NCBI GenBank assembly: GCA_964293155.1
Contig: CAXYYA010000014.1
Coordinates: 1-64,000, forward strand
Source: JAQVEB01 sp028698105
Lineage (GTDB): Bacteria > Bacteroidota > Bacteroidia > Bacteroidales > Dysgonomonadaceae
DNA length: 64,000 nt
Direction: 5' to 3'
Part shown: one piece after another, positions 1 through 8,088 of the stretch
How positions within the stretch are numbered: position 1 is the first letter of the stretch
How the letters are laid out: each line of letters opens with the position of its first letter
The notes under the pieces: model-generated
What the model saw: only the letters and a program-made list of their open reading frames with translations
The model's database searches: none
What the model was told of the DNA's origin: nothing
Translations under genes and position numbers: made by a program

Positions 1-197
1 GCTACGAATATACGATATTTTTGACATATGTGAAATAATTATGAACATCTACTTATGCTATTATATATAAACCACTTTGTGATGCTATTTATTTAGCTGT
101 TGAATTCAAATATAAACTATCTGATTTAATAAAAAAATATCCTTTCTGGTCATACGAAATAAGAAAAAAGTTATATTTTGAGACCAAGAAATAACAC
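1..197. other. AT-rich stretch without a recognisable gene
   Basis: This stretch is strongly AT-rich, holds no credible reading frame, and shows no tRNA-like or CRISPR-like pattern. It may be the flank of a gene outside the window. Confidence 0.5.
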
Positions 198-420
198 TTA
201 AGTTCATTGAATAAATTATTCCAACATTTAAAATAGATAGGGCTTCGCTGATAGGCGCTTTGCGCGATAGAGCTTCACACTGATAAATGGAAAGCCTATT
301 GAAGTATTCACCGCCACGATATTATCACGAAGGAAGTGAGTCTATCATTTTGCTCTGCAAAATCTATCGTATGCAGTGCCTATCTGTTCAAAATGTTGGA
401 ATAATTTCTCAATTACTTAA
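198..420. repeat. Long imperfect inverted-repeat element (MITE-like or large hairpin)
   Basis: Two arms of about 45 bp face each other: 198-243 and 376-420. A 17-bp perfect core (AAATTATTCCAACATTT at 213-229, its complement at 391-407) extends outward to TTAAGT-like ends and inward to a GATAGG/CCTATC pair. The interior has two similar GATAG..GCTTC..TGATA units (about 236-255 and 266-286) around a small GCGC hairpin. No coding frame is visible. The outermost bases are TTAA on both sides, which could be a target duplication or part of the repeat. It resembles a non-autonomous mobile palindrome; a structured RNA is the alternative. Confidence 0.5.
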
Positions 421-463
421 ATGCTGTCTCATAAAAATAATGTAAACGGTCAAAGGAGCATCC

Positions 464-670
464 TCATTGCCAATCCCCGTCTTCCAACCGGAACAAATCG
501 TTCACGCTTATTTCGAAAATATGCGCCATTTTCAGTGCCAACGTTGTTGAAGGGTTGTACTTCCCCAATTCAATGGCGTTGATGGTTTGGCGGCTTACGC
601 TTGCCATTTCGGCCAATTGCGCCTGCGTGATGTTCTTTTTAGCCCTTTCAACTTTTATGCTATTCTTCAT
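464..670 (-). CDS. Small Xre-family (Cro/CI, YozG-like) transcriptional regulator
   Basis: A 68-residue protein that is almost entirely one helix-turn-helix domain: the segment around residues 15-35 (QAQLAEMASVSRQTINAIE) is a classic Xre recognition unit, followed by the usual NPSTTLALKMAHIF helix. The start is the ATG at 670, because the upstream extension in frame is cysteine-rich and unlike the family. It overlaps the stop of the membrane-protein gene by 11 bp, so the two are probably translationally coupled. Family knowledge: such tiny regulators often repress their own operon. A 13-bp palindrome next to the promoter of this pair (1175-1209) is a natural operator. The signal it responds to is unknown. 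Confidence 0.85.
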   Translation of the reverse strand: MKNSIKVERAKKNITQAQLAEMASVSRQTINAIELGKYNPSTTLALKMAHIFEISVNDLFRLEDGDWQ

Positions 671-1142
671 ACCGTTCGTTTTTTGAAGCCTGATGCAGCA
701 GCCAATAAAACCGCAAGATAAAGATAAACAAAATGGTAAACATGTTGAAAATAAGCACCCAAAGAAAAGAAAAGTCGTACACAAACAAAACGGCGAAGAG
801 CAGCACCGCGTAATTTATCATTACCGCCCACGACAACGCATTTAGCCGCAACGACGATATATATTCATCTTCGTTTTTCTGTTTGGAAAACATTACAAAC
901 AACGCTCCCACAATTGTGAGCACACAAACAATTTCGTCTAACACATCGTTCTGCACCCAACCAAAAAATTGAGTCTTACCCAAAAAAACACCTCCGTTAT
1001 ACACAAGGGCGAAAGTTTTCAGTTCCAAAAAAGACTCGTCGTTGCCTTTGAGTAAAAACCAACCGCCCATAATCAGGCCAATCGACAATATTACCCACCC
1101 GATACGTTTACATTTGTTCGGCAATAAAAAATTTGATTTCAT
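660..1142 (-). CDS. Four-helix membrane protein paired with Xre regulator
   Basis: 160 residues with about four hydrophobic segments: near 13-30, 65-85, 103-122 and 124-147. A charged loop (KQKNEDEYISSLR) lies in the middle and the tail is short and polar. I do not recognise a functional family. Pairs of a short Xre regulator with a small multi-pass membrane protein are common in Bacteroidota and Firmicutes, usually with no known role. It is the first gene of the two-gene operon and its stop lies inside the start of the regulator. Start at the ATG following a -7 element (1169-1176). Confidence 0.7.
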   Translation of the reverse strand: MKSNFLLPNKCKRIGWVILSIGLIMGGWFLLKGNDESFLELKTFALVYNGGVFLGKTQFFGWVQNDVLDEIVCVLTIVGALFVMFSKQKNEDEYISSLRLNALSWAVMINYAVLLFAVLFVYDFSFLWVLIFNMFTILFIFILRFYWLLHQASKNERYEE

Positions 1143-1168
1143 CTGTTTATATTTTAATGATTATGCCA

Positions 1169-1176
1169 CAAAGGTA
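1169..1176 (-). promoter_or_regulatory. Bacteroidetes -7 promoter element for the membrane protein/Xre pair
   Basis: On the minus strand the bases read TACCTTTG, an exact match to the Bacteroidetes -7 consensus TAnnTTTG. The site is 26 bases upstream of the ATG at 1142. No clear -33 TTG is visible; the palindrome occupies that region. Confidence 0.55.
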
Positions 1177-1209
1177 ATGTTTATTTTCCGATATGTAAAA
1201 TAAACATTA
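1175..1209. promoter_or_regulatory. 13-bp perfect palindrome, probable Xre operator
   Basis: TAATGTTTATTTT (1175-1187) is repeated exactly in inverse at 1197-1209 with a 9-base centre. It abuts and overlaps by two bases the -7 element of the Xre operon, so a bound dimer would cover the promoter. Autoregulation is inferred. Confidence 0.55.
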
Positions 1210-1244
1210 CATAAAATCAGGTTTAGATTATGTTAAAAAAGAAA

Positions 1245-1268
1245 AAAGTCCGAAATAGTACGGACTTT
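1245..1268 (-). terminator. Rho-independent terminator after the SGNH-like gene
   Basis: AAAGTCCG (1245-1252) pairs with CGGACTTT (1261-1268), an 8-bp stem with an 8-base loop. On the minus strand it is followed by a T-rich tail. It sits 24 bases beyond the stop of the gene at 1292. Confidence 0.75.
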
Positions 1269-1291
1269 AATATATGATTATGCGGGCAAAT

Positions 1292-2062
1292 CTATTGCAC
1301 CGGAAAAATCCGGCGCATGGTATCGGCAAAAATGGCGCCCATGCGGCGTTGGATGTATTTGTCCTGTCCGTTTTCGGGATGCCATCCGAAGGTTTGACCG
1401 TCAATGGTTTGCTTATCGCCCGTGAAAAGCAAGCTGATTTGCTCACCTGTTACGGGATGAACGGCATTTTTTGAAAATCCGATGTACTTATCGAATTCCA
1501 CCACGGGAAAACCCCATTTTTCGGCTAATTTACGAACCGAAGTGTTGTAGGTTACCCGTCCGTCGTGCCAATCGGTGCAAAGCACTACAACGGCAGGTTT
1601 GCCGTATTTCGTATTGTAATATGCCGATTTTTCATTGAATTTCAGGTTGTAACATTCCGTAAGGTAGCGTTTGATCACGTAATCGAATGCGGCAGCATAA
1701 TTGCTGCGGTGGAACGGCGTTTTGTAATCGGTATATTTCGGTTTCAGTTGGGTGGAATCCATTACATCTTTGTCGTGTACCTGCATGATAACCAGCGCGT
1801 CTATTTTCTCCAGTTCTTCGGGAGAATACAGTGTCCCTTTTATCATGCGGTTGGCCGCATCAGCAATGGCTTCGCCACCAATGGCGCGGTTCAACGGCGT
1901 AGCGCCGACCAACTCACAACCCACCTTGAACCAACCGTTGTTGGGCGAAGCAAACGATGCTCCCGTGAGTAGGAAGGTGTATGGATTTTTCTTTTTTTCC
2001 TGCGCGAAAAACATCGCCGTAAAAGCGAGCAGCAGGATGAATAGTGTTTGAAATCGTTTCAT
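1292..2062 (-). CDS. Secreted SGNH/GDSL-like hydrolase (DUF5040-type)
   Basis: 256 residues with a signal peptide (MKRFQTLFILLLAFTAMFFAQ). The first block of the mature protein (LLTGASFASPNNGW, about 30-43) has the position of the SGNH nucleophile loop, a middle block (ALVIMQVHDKDV) resembles the SGNH central strand, and near the C-terminus GWHPENGQDKYIQRR offers the Asp/His-type block. These point to an SGNH-fold esterase-like enzyme of the Bacteroidetes DUF5040 group, whose substrate is not established. It is monocistronic, with its own terminator downstream (1245-1268). The nucleophile context is GAS rather than GDS, so activity is uncertain. Confidence 0.65.
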   Translation of the reverse strand: MKRFQTLFILLLAFTAMFFAQEKKKNPYTFLLTGASFASPNNGWFKVGCELVGATPLNRAIGGEAIADAANRMIKGTLYSPEELEKIDALVIMQVHDKDVMDSTQLKPKYTDYKTPFHRSNYAAAFDYVIKRYLTECYNLKFNEKSAYYNTKYGKPAVVVLCTDWHDGRVTYNTSVRKLAEKWGFPVVEFDKYIGFSKNAVHPVTGEQISLLFTGDKQTIDGQTFGWHPENGQDKYIQRRMGAIFADTMRRIFPVQ

Positions 2063-2088
2063 TGCAATGTTTTTTGTTTCTCAGTAGC

Positions 2089-2106
2089 GACGCAGCATGC
2101 TACGTC
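2089..2106. repeat. REP-like palindrome (GACGCAGCATGCTACGTC)
   Basis: An 18-bp near-palindrome between two genes. It shares its GACGYA..TRCGTC layout with the perfect palindrome at 8828-8847, which suggests a dispersed repeat family. Confidence 0.5.
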
Positions 2107-2159
2107 TCTGCGAATTTGATATTTTCACAAATTTATAAAAAAAAACTGCAATCTGAAGG

Positions 2160-4697
2160 TTAAAATATCCACGCATACGAAATTTTCACCAGAAAATCGT
2201 TTTGGGGAGCGGCTTTAAACAAATCGCTCACGTAATCTTTAAACCGGAACGAACCGTCTTTGCCTTCCACCGTCCGGCCCTGCGACCAAACCAAGTACAG
2301 CACAGAGCCGGGCTTGTATTCCCAGCGATACACAAGATTGGAACGGAATTGCAGAAAATGAAAATCGGGATTAGCGTACGGATATGTTTCCATCGGTGTA
2401 AACCGGTCGGTGAACTTATCGGCCTGTGGATCGGTCACCGTTTTAAAATCGTAATAATCACCCGAAAACAGGTACGGCAGCGCATACCACTGCAACGACA
2501 TATCGGGCGTGATTCCGTAGTTCACGCGAACGGACATGGATGCAATGTTCTGATCAATGGACGAAAGAATATAGGTGGGATTGTTTCCCGATACCGTTTT
2601 CACGTATTGCTGCAGGTTGGTGGATTTAAAGAACTGCGGATACAGGGAAAGCGTGAGGCGGTTGCTGGGTTTGTACGTAATATCCAGTCCGTAGGAAACA
2701 GAACGTCTTGAATTTTCGAATCCATGAGCAAAGCTCATATCGTATTCCATGCTGAGCTTCTTGCGGCTGTCCGATTCAATGGAGAACCACGAATTTATCG
2801 CTCCCGGCGTTTTCATGGAGGGCCCGCCCCTTAGCATGGAGTTGGACAAACCCGCATAATCGAGGTTCATGCCGCCTGCGATGTCGTAATAGTTCGTAAA
2901 CTGAATGTAGCCGAAGGCTTCGTTGCCCCACCCGAGCGATGTCCCGGAGAAATCCCTTACGTTATACCAGGATCCGTTGAAGCGATGCTCATTCACAATG
3001 CCTTTGGGACGCCACTCGTTCCACGCTGCCCAAACGCCGTTCATAAACATATCGGCATTGGGTTTGAAACCGATATCGTTGAACTCCAGTCCGGGTGAAC
3101 TCCAGCTGCTGAAACCGAGAAAGTTGAAATGTCCCGATGTTTTTCCGCCGTTCACCGATCCGCCGAAGCCGCTCAGCGAGGTACGGGTTGAATCGAGTTC
3201 CAGATGCGTGGCATCGGGACGTTGGCAATAGCGTGCCGACGATTCCTGCATACGCAGCATCGCATCTTTCGATCCGTTTAAATTGCTGAAAAACGCCCTT
3301 GCCGCAATAAAATACGATTTGTTGTTCCAGTACTTTGTAAAATTCAATCCGCCCGTGTAGGCCGACGTTGCCAGTTTACCGAACTGAGGTTCGTCTATTT
3401 TCCGGTTGACAGCGGTGAGTATCCCGCCAACGATCAGGTTGCCGCTGTCGAGGTCCTGCTCCACCCTGCCCACGAAATAGTTCGAAAGCGGTTCCACCGC
3501 GTACTTCGAACGTTCTCCGCCGCGGTCTATCTCGCTGTACACCTTTTGCGTTACCGCATTCAGTATGCCGATGGATGTTCCCCTGCGCGTTTTTCCCGAG
3601 ACCTTCACCGCTCCCAGAATGTTTGTGCGTCCCGGTTCGCGCACGTATTCGCCGTCCTGTTTATCGTACGAAAGTTGTGGCTCGCGGCCCAGTCGGCGCG
3701 AGTAAAACAGCTTGTTGCGCTCGTTGTTGGTAATATCGAACGGATAGTGGTAAATATTGCTGCCTTCCACAAAGAAAGGCCTTTTTTCGCTGAAATAGGT
3801 CTCAAAGTTCGTCAGGTTCACCACCGACGGGTCGGCTTCCACCTGTCCGAAGTCGGGATTTACGGTGAAGTTTAAGGTGATATCGTTGGTCAGGGCAACT
3901 TTGCCGTCCACACCAACGGAAGCTTTCGTGCGGGTTCCGGTAGCGAAAGGGTTTCCTGCTTCCTTTTCGGAAACCGTAAGCTGGGAAAGCGCGAAAGGCA
4001 CAATCTCGATGTCTTTTTTAGGCGAGATATTGCGGATGCCTTCCAGCGTTCCGAAATCGCCGATGAATTTTGCCGAAGCCTTATCAATAGGTTGCCACAA
4101 CGATCGCTCCTGAAGGCGATAAATCTGCCGCATCACTTCCAGTCCCCACCGGTAATCGGTTTTCTTGCCGAAACGAAGTTGCGAGTACGGGATACGCATT
4201 TCGGCGTACCAACCGTCGGGCTGCATGGATGTTTTTGCCTCCCAAATGGGGTCCCAGCTTTCGTCTTCGCCGTTTCCTTCCACCTGTCGCAGATCGGCTT
4301 TACTTCCCGATGCCGACACGATAAACACGAATGCCGTCATTTTATCTTCGTAGCTGTCAATACCCACGGCCACCCAATCTCCGTCGGAATCGTCGCGCCG
4401 CGAAACGCGGCGAACGATCTTGTCGGGCTCCGTGTCCAGCGCTTTAATGGCCACATACAGGTTGTTATCGTCATACGCAATGGCAAACTGCGTTTGTTGC
4501 GACGGCGCCGCTCCGGAATTGGGTTCGTATTGCACAAAATCATTGCCCCAAACGGCATTCTGCCAACAATCGTCGGTCAATTGACCATCAATATTGGGCG
4601 GTTGTTGTGTGCGTGAGGTGGTGTAGGTTCTTGTTTGGGAAAAAATCAGTATCGAAAACGAGAAGAAGAACAGCAGCGTGTAGTAAAATTTCATCAT
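2160..4697 (-). CDS. CBM9-like/DUF5916 outer-membrane-associated protein
   Basis: 845 residues from the ATG at 4697, chosen because a clean signal peptide follows (MKFYYTLLFFFSFSILIFSQ); the in-frame extension upstream lacks one. Residues about 25-215 look like a carbohydrate-binding family 9 sandwich (PPNIDGQLTDDCWQNA, later DGWYAEMRIPYSQL). The rest matches the DUF5916 family, with VNPDFGQVEADPSVVNLTNF and FFSEKRPFFVEGS-type motifs followed by many amphipathic strands, as in an outer-membrane beta-barrel. It ends in an aromatic residue (SYAWIF), typical of barrel proteins. The function of the family is unresolved; recognition or transport of a ligand is plausible. A -7 element lies at 4745-4752. 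Confidence 0.75.
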   Translation of the reverse strand: MMKFYYTLLFFFSFSILIFSQTRTYTTSRTQQPPNIDGQLTDDCWQNAVWGNDFVQYEPNSGAAPSQQTQFAIAYDDNNLYVAIKALDTEPDKIVRRVSRRDDSDGDWVAVGIDSYEDKMTAFVFIVSASGSKADLRQVEGNGEDESWDPIWEAKTSMQPDGWYAEMRIPYSQLRFGKKTDYRWGLEVMRQIYRLQERSLWQPIDKASAKFIGDFGTLEGIRNISPKKDIEIVPFALSQLTVSEKEAGNPFATGTRTKASVGVDGKVALTNDITLNFTVNPDFGQVEADPSVVNLTNFETYFSEKRPFFVEGSNIYHYPFDITNNERNKLFYSRRLGREPQLSYDKQDGEYVREPGRTNILGAVKVSGKTRRGTSIGILNAVTQKVYSEIDRGGERSKYAVEPLSNYFVGRVEQDLDSGNLIVGGILTAVNRKIDEPQFGKLATSAYTGGLNFTKYWNNKSYFIAARAFFSNLNGSKDAMLRMQESSARYCQRPDATHLELDSTRTSLSGFGGSVNGGKTSGHFNFLGFSSWSSPGLEFNDIGFKPNADMFMNGVWAAWNEWRPKGIVNEHRFNGSWYNVRDFSGTSLGWGNEAFGYIQFTNYYDIAGGMNLDYAGLSNSMLRGGPSMKTPGAINSWFSIESDSRKKLSMEYDMSFAHGFENSRRSVSYGLDITYKPSNRLTLSLYPQFFKSTNLQQYVKTVSGNNPTYILSSIDQNIASMSVRVNYGITPDMSLQWYALPYLFSGDYYDFKTVTDPQADKFTDRFTPMETYPYANPDFHFLQFRSNLVYRWEYKPGSVLYLVWSQGRTVEGKDGSFRFKDYVSDLFKAAPQNDFLVKISYAWIF

Positions 4698-4744
4698 AAC
4701 ATTGGGTGTATATGTATAAGACGTAAGAAAGGCTGTTTCGGTTA

Positions 4745-4752
4745 CAAATTTA
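4745..4752 (-). promoter_or_regulatory. Candidate -7 promoter element for the DUF5916 gene
   Basis: The minus strand reads TAAATTTG (TAnnTTTG) 47 bases upstream of the chosen ATG. No well-spaced -33 TTG is seen, and such matches occur by chance in AT-rich DNA. Confidence 0.4.
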
Positions 4753-4869
4753 GGGAAGTTTTTTCGGGAAAATTTACGCAAAGTACAACGCAAACAAAAA
4801 GAATGCGAGCAATATTACGAAGATTGATGTTTTTACCGGATTGTATCGCTAAACCACGACAAAAGGCGC

Positions 4870-6105
4870 TTAATCCTGATCCCTCAGAATAAGCCGCAGC
4901 GAGTTGTTTCGGGTAATGTAATTCCACGCCCAGTTGATGAACACAATTAGCTTGTTCTTTACGCTGAGAATAAGCATAAGGTGCAGAAACATCCAGATGA
5001 ACCACGCGAAGCGTCCTTTAAATCTGGCAAACGGAAGGTCCACCACCGCTTTGTTCCGGCCCACTGTGGCCATGGCGCCCAGATTCCGGTACTCGTACGG
5101 ATGAAGTTCGCTTTTGCCTTTTTCGACAGCATGAATGTTTTTTGCCAGATTTTTCCCCTGCCCGATAGCCACGTTGGCTAACTGCGGGTGTCCATGCGGA
5201 TATTTTGGAGTTTCCATATACGCCACATCGCCAATCGCAAAGACATCGCCAAGTCCCTCCACCCGATTCATTCTGTCCACTTTTATCCTTCCGCGCACAA
5301 GCGATTCGGGAGAAATCCCCTCAATGGTATTTGGGGTAACGCCAGCCGACCAGATAACGCTTTTTGTGCGGATGGTTTCGCCGTCATTTAACGTGATCTG
5401 CTCACCATCGTAATTGCTTACGATGACATTTGTTTTCACGATCACCCCCATGGAGCGGAGGTATTTCTCGGAATAGCGTTGCGCGAAATCGCTCATCGTA
5501 GCGAGCGTGTGAGGTCCGCCTTCCAGCAGATACACGTTTACCTTTCCGGCATCAATGTTGGGATAGTCTTTGGGGAGCACATCTCTTTTCATTTCCACAA
5601 ACGCGCCGGCCATTTCAACGCCGGTTGCTCCCGCTCCCACGATAACAATATTGGACAGCCCCTCTTTATCTGTTTCGTACAGAAGCCGCTCGAAATTCGA
5701 AAGAATGTAGTTGCGTACGTTTATGGCCTGATACGTAGATTTCAGTCCCAACGAGTTGTCTTCTACCTGACGGTTTCCGTAAAAATTGGTACGTGTTCCG
5801 GTAGCAATTACCAGATAATCGTATGAGAATGAACCGATGGACGTATCTATGGTTTTATTGGCCGCGTTTACCGAATTGACCTTCGCCAGCCGTATTCTGA
5901 TGTCTTTTCGCCCCTGGAAGATCCTGCGGATGGGAAATGATATGGCAGTGGGTTCTATTTGCGACGATGCCACCTGATAAAACAGCGGCGGAAACTGGTG
6001 GTGGTTTATTTTATCAATGATGAGAATATCGAACCTATCTTTTTTAAGGTGCTTTACAAACTGTAATCCGCCAAAACCGCATCCTATGACTATTATTTTT
6101 TTCAT
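4870..6105 (-). CDS. ndh: Type II NADH dehydrogenase (NDH-2)
   Basis: 411 residues from the ATG at 6105. It oxidises NADH and passes electrons to quinone at the inner membrane without pumping protons. Visible features: N-terminal FAD-binding Rossmann motif GCGFGGLQ (about residues 8-15), the ATGTRTNFYGN block, a second NAD(H)-binding motif IVIVGAGATGVEMAG near 155-170, the FAIGDVAYME motif that contacts FAD, and a hydrophobic C-terminal anchor (FAWFIWMFLHLMLIL) as in membrane-bound NDH-2. Length fits the family. It is flanked by unrelated genes and appears monocistronic. Confidence 0.9.
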   Translation of the reverse strand: MKKIIVIGCGFGGLQFVKHLKKDRFDILIIDKINHHQFPPLFYQVASSQIEPTAISFPIRRIFQGRKDIRIRLAKVNSVNAANKTIDTSIGSFSYDYLVIATGTRTNFYGNRQVEDNSLGLKSTYQAINVRNYILSNFERLLYETDKEGLSNIVIVGAGATGVEMAGAFVEMKRDVLPKDYPNIDAGKVNVYLLEGGPHTLATMSDFAQRYSEKYLRSMGVIVKTNVIVSNYDGEQITLNDGETIRTKSVIWSAGVTPNTIEGISPESLVRGRIKVDRMNRVEGLGDVFAIGDVAYMETPKYPHGHPQLANVAIGQGKNLAKNIHAVEKGKSELHPYEYRNLGAMATVGRNKAVVDLPFARFKGRFAWFIWMFLHLMLILSVKNKLIVFINWAWNYITRNNSLRLILRDQD

Positions 6106-6230
6106 TTCGCTTAACTGCATTGATTCATATAACTATCCGCACGCACGTTTCAAAATTCACATGCAACATTGCGGATTTATTATAAAACGCTTGCAATAAG
6201 AGAAAGTTTAGCTCGCGGCACAGAAAAGAA

Positions 6231-6260
6231 AAAAGCGCTACGAATCACTCGCAACGCTTT
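6231..6260 (-). terminator. Terminator of the ribosomal-protein superoperon
   Basis: On the minus strand AAAGCG.T.CGA pairs with TCG.A.CGCTTT (GU pairs in between), followed by a T-run. It lies about 105 bases beyond the rplQ stop and closes the superoperon. Confidence 0.65.
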
Positions 6261-6302
6261 CTTAATGTTTAACATTTTAAAAATCACAGCTTCGCTGAAG
6301 TT

Positions 6303-6349
6303 AACATTGTCGGCTAAGCTTTTAGGTCTTCGCCATGTGAGACAATGTT
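6303..6349 (-). other. Hairpin in the 3' trailer of rplQ
   Basis: AACATTGTC (6303-6311) and GACAATGTT (6341-6349) form a 9-bp stem just after the rplQ stop, upstream of the terminator. Its role is unknown; RNA 3'-end stability is possible. Confidence 0.4.
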
Positions 6350-6365
6350 CCCGCAGCGTTTTCGT

Positions 6366-7079
6366 TTAAGCATTATCTCTGGGTTTTGGAACTTCCTTGT
6401 TGTCGTCGGTTGCCGGATTGTGTTCCACTACCTGATCTTCCATGCTTTCTGTTTTCTTTTCTTCTTTTATTTCCTGTTTCTCCTCTTTGGATACTTCGTC
6501 AACTTTTTCGGGCTGAACCTCTTTGGCAGAAGTATCGGCGGCGGCTTCCTCAGCGGGAGCTTCTTCGGTTTTCACCTTTTCTGTTTTAGCAGCTTTCGGT
6601 TCTTCGGTTTTAGCTTCCTTTTTTGCTTTTGGAGTTGTTGCCGGTTCGGAGTCGGACGATTTTTTTCTGCGCGAACGACGTGTTTTCGCTTTCTTGGCGC
6701 CACCATCGCTCAACATATTTTCGTTGAAATCCACCAGTTCAATGAAGCACATGGCAGCATTGTCGCCCAACCGGTATCCGGTTTTAATGATGCGGGTGTA
6801 TCCGCCCGGACGGTCGGCCACTTTTTGCGATACTTCCTGAAAAAGTTCCGTAACAGCTTGTTTGCTTTGCAGCATGCTGAAAACAACTCTTCTTGAATTG
6901 GTTGTATCGTCTTTTGATTTGGTGATGATGGGCTCAACAAATTTGCGTAATGCCTTGGCTTTTGGAACGGTAGTAAAAATGCGTTTGTGCATGATCAACG
7001 AAGTGGCCATATTGGACAACATGGCTTTACGGTGGGCACTTTTACGTCCTAAGTGATTGATCTTTTTATTATGTCTCAT
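6366..7079 (-). CDS. rplQ: 50S ribosomal protein L17 with long charged tail
   Basis: 237 residues. Residues 1-125 are a standard L17 (MRHNKKINHLGRKSAHRKAM.. LSNMATSLI.. ..GGYTRIIKTGYRLGDNAAM). From about residue 127 a roughly 110-residue low-complexity tail follows: first basic (KTRRSRRKK), then alternating Lys, Glu and Ala. L17 normally ends near 120-130 residues, and Bacteroidetes L17 is often somewhat longer; this tail is large. Last gene of the alpha cluster, 5 bases after rpoA, with hairpins and a terminator downstream. The tail is probably disordered and solvent-exposed (inference). Confidence 0.96.
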   Translation of the reverse strand: MRHNKKINHLGRKSAHRKAMLSNMATSLIMHKRIFTTVPKAKALRKFVEPIITKSKDDTTNSRRVVFSMLQSKQAVTELFQEVSQKVADRPGGYTRIIKTGYRLGDNAAMCFIELVDFNENMLSDGGAKKAKTRRSRRKKSSDSEPATTPKAKKEAKTEEPKAAKTEKVKTEEAPAEEAAADTSAKEVQPEKVDEVSKEEKQEIKEEKKTESMEDQVVEHNPATDDNKEVPKPRDNA

Positions 7080-7084
7080 TGCTG

Positions 7085-8086
7085 TTAGTCTTTGTCTAAT
7101 TTATATTTCGAAATATCCATACCGAACGATAACGAAAGGCTGTCGAGCAATTCTTCGAGTTCGGTGAGCGATTTCTTACCGAAGTTGCGGAATTTAAGAA
7201 GATCGTTCTTGTTGTGTTCAACCAACTGTCCGAGCGTTTCCACATCGGCTGCCTTGAGGCAGTTAAGCGCGCGCACCGATAGGTTGAGGTCAGACAATTT
7301 GCGTTTAAGCATCTGACGCATGTGCAGAACTTCTTCGTCGAACTCTTCGAGGTTTTCGGCATCGGTAGCTTCAATCATAATCTTGTTATCGTCAGAGAAC
7401 AATACCAGGTGCTGAATCAATATTTTTGCCGCTTCTTTCAACGCTTCTTTGGGTTGAATGGAACCGTCGGTGATAACTTCGATAAGTAATTTCTCGTAAT
7501 CGGTTTTTTGTTCGATACGGTAATTTTCGACCTCGTATTTCACGTTCCGTATCGGGGTGTAGATGGAGTCTATCGCGATGGTTTGCACATCTTCCGAAGG
7601 CAGCAAGGCGCGATTTTCATCGGCAGGAACATATCCCCGGCCTTTGTTGATGGTAATCTCGAGATTGATATTGGCCTTCTTTTCCAGATGGCAAATTTCC
7701 AACTCCGGATTCAACACCTCAAAACCTGTTAATATTTTACCAATATCTCCGGCTTTGAACACTTCCGTGCCCGAAATATGAAGAGCTACTTTTTCGGTTT
7801 CGAATTCTTCCACGATCCGTTTGAATCGAACTTTCTTCAGGTTAAGAATAATGGCCGTCACGTCTTCGATAACGCCGGGAATAGATGCAAATTCATGCTC
7901 TACGCCTTCAATTTTTACCGATGTAATTGCAAATCCTTCGAGTGAAGAAAACAGGATACGTCGCAACGCGTTACCAACGGTTATGCCGTAACCGGGTTCC
8001 AGCGGACGAAATTCGAACTTTCCGGAGAAAGCGTCTTCCTGCAACATGATTACTTTATCGGGTTTCTGAAATGCTAATATTGCCAT
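7085..8086 (-). CDS. rpoA: RNA polymerase alpha subunit
   Basis: 333 residues, normal for the family. The N-terminal assembly domain shows EFRPLEPGYGITVGNALRR and the LEGFAITSVKIEGVEHEF block. The C-terminal domain carries LSVRALNCLKAADVETLGQL and FRNFGKKSLTELEELL, the helices that contact promoter DNA and activators. It scaffolds assembly of RNA polymerase. It begins 2 bases after the rpsD stop and 5 bases precede rplQ, so the alpha cluster order rpsM-rpsK-rpsD-rpoA-rplQ is kept. Confidence 0.98.
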   Translation of the reverse strand: MAILAFQKPDKVIMLQEDAFSGKFEFRPLEPGYGITVGNALRRILFSSLEGFAITSVKIEGVEHEFASIPGVIEDVTAIILNLKKVRFKRIVEEFETEKVALHISGTEVFKAGDIGKILTGFEVLNPELEICHLEKKANINLEITINKGRGYVPADENRALLPSEDVQTIAIDSIYTPIRNVKYEVENYRIEQKTDYEKLLIEVITDGSIQPKEALKEAAKILIQHLVLFSDDNKIMIEATDAENLEEFDEEVLHMRQMLKRKLSDLNLSVRALNCLKAADVETLGQLVEHNKNDLLKFRNFGKKSLTELEELLDSLSLSFGMDISKYKLDKD

Positions 8087-8088
8087 GA

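Noticed and set aside
199..420. Integron attC site
   Set aside because: The arms contain TTCCAAC and GTTGGAA, but these do not match RYYYAAC/GTTRRRY, and no cassette genes or integrase are present.
671..784. N-terminal extension of the Xre regulator
   Set aside because: It would be Cys/Phe-rich, unlike the family, and would lie deep inside the upstream gene.
4698..4793. N-terminal extension of the DUF5916 protein
   Set aside because: The signal peptide begins only at the ATG at 4697 or 4694; an extension would bury it.
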